A stretch of 64,000 nucleotides of DNA from Microlunatus panaciterrae (GTDB taxonomy: Bacteria; Actinomycetota; Actinomycetes; Propionibacteriales; Propionibacteriaceae), in NCBI RefSeq assembly GCF_016907535.1, contig NZ_JAFBCF010000001.1, forward strand, positions 1,178,001-1,242,000. The letters run 5' to 3'. Position 1 is the first letter of the stretch. Every line of letters starts with the position of its first letter. The notes beneath the pieces were generated by a model. It searched no databases and was not told where the DNA came from. It saw only the letters and a program-made list of their open reading frames with translations. This document shows positions 60,272 to 64,000 of this stretch, one piece after another. Made by a program: the position numbers and the translations under genes.

Positions 60272-60708
60272 GCGTGGTTCACCTTCTCCAGGATCGGCAC
60301 GGCCTGGCGCAGGATCTCCCGTTCCTCCGGCGACAGCTCGGCGATCCGCTGAGCCAGCCAGGTCTCCCGGCGGCGCCTGTCGGCGAGGATGACCTCGCGG
60401 CCGGCCGCGGTGATCGACACCACGCACTGGCGCTTGTCCCTCGGGTCCGCCTGGCGGGCCACATAGCCGCGCGCCTCCAGCCCGTTGACGATCCTCGTCA
60501 TCGACGGCGGCTTGACCTTCTCGTGGGCAGCGAGCTCACCCATCAGCAGGTCACCGTTGTTGTACAGCACGCCCATGGCCGAGATCTGGTTGGAGTTGAG
60601 GTCGAGCTCCGCGGGCCGCATCTGCCGTAACCGCCGTGACAGCCGCTGCACGGATGGGCGCAGCGCACTCGCCAGGCCGGCGTTGGTTCTGAGGTCTCTG
60701 GTGTTCAC
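60268..60708 (-). CDS. MarR family regulator of the MFS transporter
   Basis: 146 aa winged-helix protein: LNSNQISAMGVLYNNGDLLMGELAAHEKVKPPSMTRIVNGLEARGYVARQADPRDKRQCVVSITAAG (about residues 37-103), with the wing DPRDKR. Starts with GTG 60708. It overlaps and is translationally coupled to the MFS gene. Probably autoregulated through the TTAGC/GCTAA repeats upstream. Confidence 0.88.
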   Translation of the reverse strand: MNTRDLRTNAGLASALRPSVQRLSRRLRQMRPAELDLNSNQISAMGVLYNNGDLLMGELAAHEKVKPPSMTRIVNGLEARGYVARQADPRDKRQCVVSITAAGREVILADRRRRETWLAQRIAELSPEEREILRQAVPILEKVNHA

Positions 60709-60733
60709 TGCCGTCCAGGATACTCCAGGATAT

Positions 60734-60760
60734 TTAGCAGTGCTAATTACAAATGCTAAT
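60734..60760. promoter_or_regulatory. MarR operator-like repeats TTAGCAGTGCTAA and ATGCTAAT
   Basis: TTAGC-AGT-GCTAA (60734-60746) is an inverted repeat, and AATGCTAAT (60752-60760) repeats the right half 14 bp further. The AT-rich block lies 26 bp upstream of the marR start and overlaps the probable promoter. Confidence 0.65.
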
Positions 60761-60790
60761 CAATCATGCGGCGGAGGGTAATAGGTGCGG

Positions 60791-61786
60791 TCATCGGGGC
60801 AGTGGGTGCGGCGCGGTGCCGGGTCGGATCTGGGTACGCGAACGCCGGGACAGCACGATGACGATGCCGATCAGTACGGCTCCGGCGGCGATCAGGCCGA
60901 TGGCGACGCCGAAGGCACTGCCCACGATCCGGTACAGGCAGGCCGGCCACAGGCTCAAGATCACCAGGCAGCCGATGATGGCCAGCGCATAGTTGCGGAT
61001 CCGGACGAAGGCCAGCAGCAGCAGAGCGGCGACGACGGTGGCCACGGTGAGCGCAAGCCAGGTGCCACCATCACTCTTGATGTACCAGACCCAACCCGAG
61101 GCCCAGCCGCTGATCCCCGCGAGCGACCAGGCGAACGGCTTGGCCAGCAGGAACCCGCTGGCCCCCAGCACGGCCGCCAGGCCGAGGAACCCGCTGCCCA
61201 GGAGGTTCATCGAGGCGATGTCGTCGGCGTTCCAGTAGTTGAGCAGCATGATCGCCAGCAGGATCGAGCCCGACCAGAAGGTGAAGAGGAAGGCGCCGCT
61301 GCGGAAGACGACGGCACCGACCACCGAGGCCAGCACGATCACCGCAGACGAGGCGATGCCGTCGCGGTCGGTGAATAGGTTGAAGTAGGCAAACCCCAGC
61401 GCATAGCAGCCGAGAGCGATCAGTACGTGACCGAGCTCCTGCCGGACCTTGAGCCCCACCAGGGCCAGCCCGCCACCGATCGCGACCACCACAGCTGCGA
61501 CAGCGACAAGGTTGCGACCGGCCCGGCCCAAATCTCCCCAGAACAGGAAGCAGAGGAAGATGATGGCGCCCAGCAACAAGGCCCCGCCGACATAGCCGAG
61601 GACCTCCAGGACCGCGTTCCGCCGAGCGGCCGCGTGCTCTGTCGCTGTCTGGTCGGGTGTGGCCGGGACCGCGCCGGTCGCCTCACGCAGGTCCTCCTGC
61701 GCCGCATGCAGGAGCAGGTCGCCTTGCGCGCTGCTGAGGGTCCTGTCCTCGACCAGATGGTGAATCTCCGTGCTCAACCTGCTCAT
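60791..61786 (-). CDS. DUF2157-like integral membrane protein
   Basis: 331 aa. A soluble N-terminus of about 55 residues (MSRLSTEIHHLVEDRTLSSAQGDLLLHAA) is followed by about nine hydrophobic helices, starting EVLGYVGGALLLGAIIFLCFLFW. The layout matches DUF2157 predicted membrane proteins of unknown function. No catalytic motif seen. Convergence and close spacing with the MarR gene are not evident (about 80 bp apart, same strand, upstream). Confidence 0.65.
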   Translation of the reverse strand: MSRLSTEIHHLVEDRTLSSAQGDLLLHAAQEDLREATGAVPATPDQTATEHAAARRNAVLEVLGYVGGALLLGAIIFLCFLFWGDLGRAGRNLVAVAAVVVAIGGGLALVGLKVRQELGHVLIALGCYALGFAYFNLFTDRDGIASSAVIVLASVVGAVVFRSGAFLFTFWSGSILLAIMLLNYWNADDIASMNLLGSGFLGLAAVLGASGFLLAKPFAWSLAGISGWASGWVWYIKSDGGTWLALTVATVVAALLLLAFVRIRNYALAIIGCLVILSLWPACLYRIVGSAFGVAIGLIAAGAVLIGIVIVLSRRSRTQIRPGTAPHPLPR

Positions 61787-62054
61787 CGCTCGCTCCTCGA
61801 TGGTGATGACACCAGCGTGGCATGAGCACTGTTGGGTGGAGTCCGTCCCCAGCAGGATCTTGGCTCATCCTCAGGGTGGACCCGGAGAGCCCAGCCGTCG
61901 AGCTCGCACGCGCCCGGTGGTCCGTTCGACCGGCCCCGCGCAGTGCGCGCACTGGGCGCCCTGTTCGGCGAGCCTGGCCGCCTCGCGCAGCTAGCGGCGA
62001 CTCGGTGGGCGGCCCCTCCCACACGCTCGGAGAGGGGCCGCAGCAGCGGGCGTC
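61787..62054. other. Non-coding gap with a strong hairpin
   Basis: No convincing gene in about 270 bp, although a 118-codon plus-strand frame and a 128-codon minus-strand frame cross it. GCGGCCCCTC (62009-62018) and GAGGGGCCGC (62032-62041) form a perfect 10-bp stem, probably a terminator of the gene at 62055-62285. Confidence 0.55.
62009..62041 (-). terminator. 10-bp GC hairpin downstream of a small gene
   Basis: Perfect arms GCGGCCCCTC/GAGGGGCCGC around a 13-base loop, 14 bp after the stop of the 76-aa gene on the minus strand. Confidence 0.6.
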
Positions 62055-62285
62055 TCAGGATGACGCATGCCGCTGACGAAGCCGGGCGCTTCGGCCACTG
62101 CCCGCTCCGACCGCTGTCTGGATCGAGTTCAGACTCCGCTGGCGAGTCGCCGACAATCGACGCCACCACGACGGACGCCCGGCCGTGACCCGCCGCACCA
62201 GCCGGTCATGGTCGGCCTGCGCGTGCAGCTCGTGGGTCCGCTGGGTAGCCACCTGCTGGTACCAGTAGTCACCGGTGATGCTCAT
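62055..62285 (-). CDS. Small hypothetical protein, 76 aa
   Basis: MSITGDYWYQQVATQRTHELHAQADHDRLVRRVTAGRPSWWRRLSATRQRSLN... reads like a group of small, basic actinobacterial proteins that start with a helix rich in Gln, Arg and His followed by a Trp-Trp segment. No domain name known to me. GAGGACAGGAC precedes ATG 62285. The downstream hairpin supports a real transcription unit. Confidence 0.6.
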   Translation of the reverse strand: MSITGDYWYQQVATQRTHELHAQADHDRLVRRVTAGRPSWWRRLSATRQRSLNSIQTAVGAGSGRSARLRQRHASS

Positions 62286-62418
62286 GTCCTGTCCTCACAT
62301 CAGTCTTGGTTGATGTGACCAGCCTCGTTCTAAGGCGGGTGGACGGGCATCGGTCATCTGCCCGATCTTTGGTCGGAGAGCATCCGGTCCGACGGCACGT
62401 AAGGTGCCTTAGCCGGCC

Positions 62419-63213
62419 TCAGCCGCGGTTGACCTCGTCCCGCCAGGAAATCCAGTCGCGCAGCTGACCGAGGTCGTAGTCGGGACCGCCGACGCTGACG
62501 GTGAACATGCGGGTACCGAGCTCGAGCAGCTGGGGGCCGATCTCGTCGGGTGACCCCTGGGCCGCGGTCGAGCGTTCGATCTCACCCGGATCGCGACCCA
62601 CGTCGGCGCAGTGCTCGTCGAGGATCCGGTGCTTGCGCTCGATTGTCTCGGGATCGCCGAAGCCGTGCCAGATGGTCGCGTGCTTCGCCACCATCCGCAA
62701 CGTCTTCTTCTCCCCGCCGCCGCCGATCAGGACCGGGATGTCGCGGGTGGGCGCCGGGTTCAGCTTGGCCCACCGCTTCTCGATCCTGGGCAGCGCCTCG
62801 GCCAGGTCGGCCAGCCGCGAGCCGGCGGTGCCGAACTCGTAGCCGTACTCGTCGTAGTCCTTCTCGAACCAGCCGGCACCGATGCCCAGGATCAGCCGCC
62901 CGCCGGAGATGTGGTCGACCGTACGGGCCATATCGGCCAGCAGCTCGGGGTTGCGGTAGGTGTTGCAGGAGACCAGTGCCCCGATCTCGATCCGCTCCGT
63001 GGCTTCCGCCCAGGCCCCGAGCATGGTCCAGCACTCGAAGTGCTTGCCTTCTGGTTCACCGCTGAGCGGATAGAAGTGGTCCCAGTTGAAGGCGATGTCG
63101 ACACCGAGCTCCTCGGCCTCGGCGACGGCCCGGCGGATGGCGTCGTAGTCGGCGTGTTGAGGCTGAATCTGGATCCCGATCCGGACCGGTCTGTCTGCGT
63201 ATGCACGTCCCAT
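62419..63213 (-). CDS. LLM class F420-dependent oxidoreductase
   Basis: 264 aa luciferase-like monooxygenase fold. DIAFNWDHFYPL (about residues 39-50), IEIGALVSCNTYRNPELLADMARTVDHISGGRLILGIGAGWFEKDYDEYG (about 75-124) and DIPVLIGGGGEKKTLRMVAKHATIWHGFG (about 158-186) are typical of F420-dependent members (TIGR03560 type). Substrate unknown. ATG 63213. Confidence 0.9.
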   Translation of the reverse strand: MGRAYADRPVRIGIQIQPQHADYDAIRRAVAEAEELGVDIAFNWDHFYPLSGEPEGKHFECWTMLGAWAEATERIEIGALVSCNTYRNPELLADMARTVDHISGGRLILGIGAGWFEKDYDEYGYEFGTAGSRLADLAEALPRIEKRWAKLNPAPTRDIPVLIGGGGEKKTLRMVAKHATIWHGFGDPETIERKHRILDEHCADVGRDPGEIERSTAAQGSPDEIGPQLLELGTRMFTVSVGGPDYDLGQLRDWISWRDEVNRG

Positions 63214-63279
63214 GAGTAGACACCCTAGTAGCGGCGTCCGGGGGTGGCGAGCGACCCCCGGACGGTCGAGATCACCGCC

Positions 63280-64000
63280 TCAGCTGACCAGCCTGGTGAG
63301 CACGCCCTGGACGAAGTAGACGACGAACAGGATCGACACGACGTACAGCAGCGGGTGCACCTGCTTGGCCTTGCCCCGGACCAGCTTGAGCACCACGAAC
63401 ATGACGAACCCGGCACCGATCCCCACCGTGATCGAGAAGGTGAAGGGCATCAGCGCCATGGTCAGGAACGCGGGCAGCCCCTCCTCGATGTCGTCCCACT
63501 GCACCTTGACCACCTGGCTCATCATCAGGAAGCCGACGAACACCAGTGCCGGCGTGGCCGCCTCAGAGGGGACCATGTTGATCAACGGCGCGAAGAACAT
63601 CGCCAGCAGGAAGCCGATACCGGTGATCACCGAGGCGAGGCCGGTCCGGGCTCCTTCGCCGACTCCGGCGGCTGACTCGATGTAGGAGGTGTTGCTCGAC
63701 ACCGAACCGAGACCACCGGCGGCGGCAGCGACCGAGTCGACCATCAGGATCGAGGCGAGGTGTGGAGGGTTGCCCTTCTCATCGAGCAGGTTCCCCTCGG
63801 CGCCGACCGCGACCACGGTGCCCACGGTGTCGAAGAAGTCGGCCAGCAACAGGGCGAACACCAGCAGCAGCAGCGGCAGCAGCAGGTGCGGGTGGAACCC
63901 GTTGAGGAACGCCGGCTTGAAGGCGCCGAAGACGTCGACCTTGAACAGCAGGCCCAGGTCCGGCTTGTCCGCCACCCCGTGGAACTGCGGGACGTTCAGG
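63280..64000 (-). CDS. NCS2 family purine permease (AzgA-like), C-terminal part
   Basis: Runs off the right edge; 240 C-terminal residues are seen. LLADFFDTVGTVVAVGAEGNLLDEKGNPP and SVSSNTSYIESAAGVGEGARTGLASVITGIGFLLAMFFAPL are NCS2 azaguanine/adenine/hypoxanthine permease motifs, with SNTSYIESAAGV forming the substrate site. About seven membrane helices are visible. Proton symport of purine bases by family. The start lies beyond the window. Confidence 0.9.
   Translation of the reverse strand, partial: LNVPQFHGVADKPDLGLLFKVDVFGAFKPAFLNGFHPHLLLPLLLLVFALLLADFFDTVGTVVAVGAEGNLLDEKGNPPHLASILMVDSVAAAAGGLGSVSSNTSYIESAAGVGEGARTGLASVITGIGFLLAMFFAPLINMVPSEAATPALVFVGFLMMSQVVKVQWDDIEEGLPAFLTMALMPFTFSITVGIGAGFVMFVVLKLVRGKAKQVHPLLYVVSILFVVYFVQGVLTRLVS

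Noticed and set aside
61832-62188. 118-codon plus-strand frame and 128-codon minus-strand frame
   Set aside because: No ribosome binding site, composition unlike the neighbours, and they overlap the hairpin at 62009-62041 and the 76-aa gene.

Overview
The window is GC-rich (around 70%), densely coded DNA from an actinobacterium. The markers are mycothiol-type DinB enzymes, an IdeR/DtxR repressor, an F420-type luciferase-like oxidoreductase, an actinobacterial Vms1-like release factor (acVLRF1), a split CrtYc/CrtYd lycopene cyclase, and frequent GTG starts with 4-bp ATGA/GTGA overlaps. A Propionibacteriaceae/Nocardioidaceae-type host (for example Microlunatus-like) fits, but no ribosomal or other taxonomic marker is present, so this stays an inference.

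Layout. 1-10 kb: the end of mscL, a REP-type tandem array, the lutABC lactate operon, a nitroreductase, UGPase, a membrane hydrolase, an SDR and L-2-hydroxyglutarate oxidase, followed by a 400-bp array of hairpin repeats spaced about 52 bp apart. 10-18.4 kb: two convergent carotenoid operons, idi-crtE-crtI-crtB-Rieske (+) and crtYc-crtYd-crtT-crtU (-), whose stop codons share one CTAG. Together they predict isorenieratene-type aryl carotenoid synthesis. 18.5-34 kb: heme A synthase, a GH127-type glycosidase, a WS/DGAT acyltransferase, a secreted propeller protein, two VOC proteins, sugar/aminoglycoside-kinase-like proteins, a TetR-controlled reductase, a fatty acid desaturase and a GIY-YIG-like protein.

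34.4-38.7 kb is the accessory zone. It holds a secreted orphan, a MarR-maleylpyruvate-isomerase-like module flanked by inverted IS21-like end motifs, a Nudix gene split by a 34-bp insertion inside its Nudix box, a decayed tyrosine recombinase and a tRNA-Arg(CCU) whose 3' end faces the recombinase. This looks like the worn remnant of an element integrated at a tRNA.

38.7-46.3 kb: DinB, thioredoxin, ideR plus a methyltransferase, then an amino-sugar operon (SIS isomerase, ROK kinase, NagA-type deacetylase, class II aldolase) diverging from a DeoR regulator. It resembles N-acetylgalactosamine (aga-type) catabolism. 46.3-47.3 kb: a strong promoter, an almost perfect Shine-Dalgarno, a 12-codon leader ORF (MSDFWTCEVTAS), a structured leader and acVLRF1, whose best start is ATC. 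This is the strongest candidate for an undescribed regulatory system, in which a short peptide could sense ribosome trouble for a ribosome-rescue enzyme.

47.3-64 kb: pdxH/serC, a membrane-anchored propeller protein, a 32-aa membrane peptide, a GH51 arabinofuranosidase with its promoter, a PemK-like protein behind pyruvate carboxylase, SIMPL, another mycothiol-type DinB protein, a MarR-MFS pair, a DUF2157-like membrane protein, an F420-type oxidoreductase and the C-terminal part of an NCS2 purine permease. REP-like palindromes (core CCCTGAGCCTGTCGAAGGG) recur throughout, including inside ctaA and at the start of the WS/DGAT gene.
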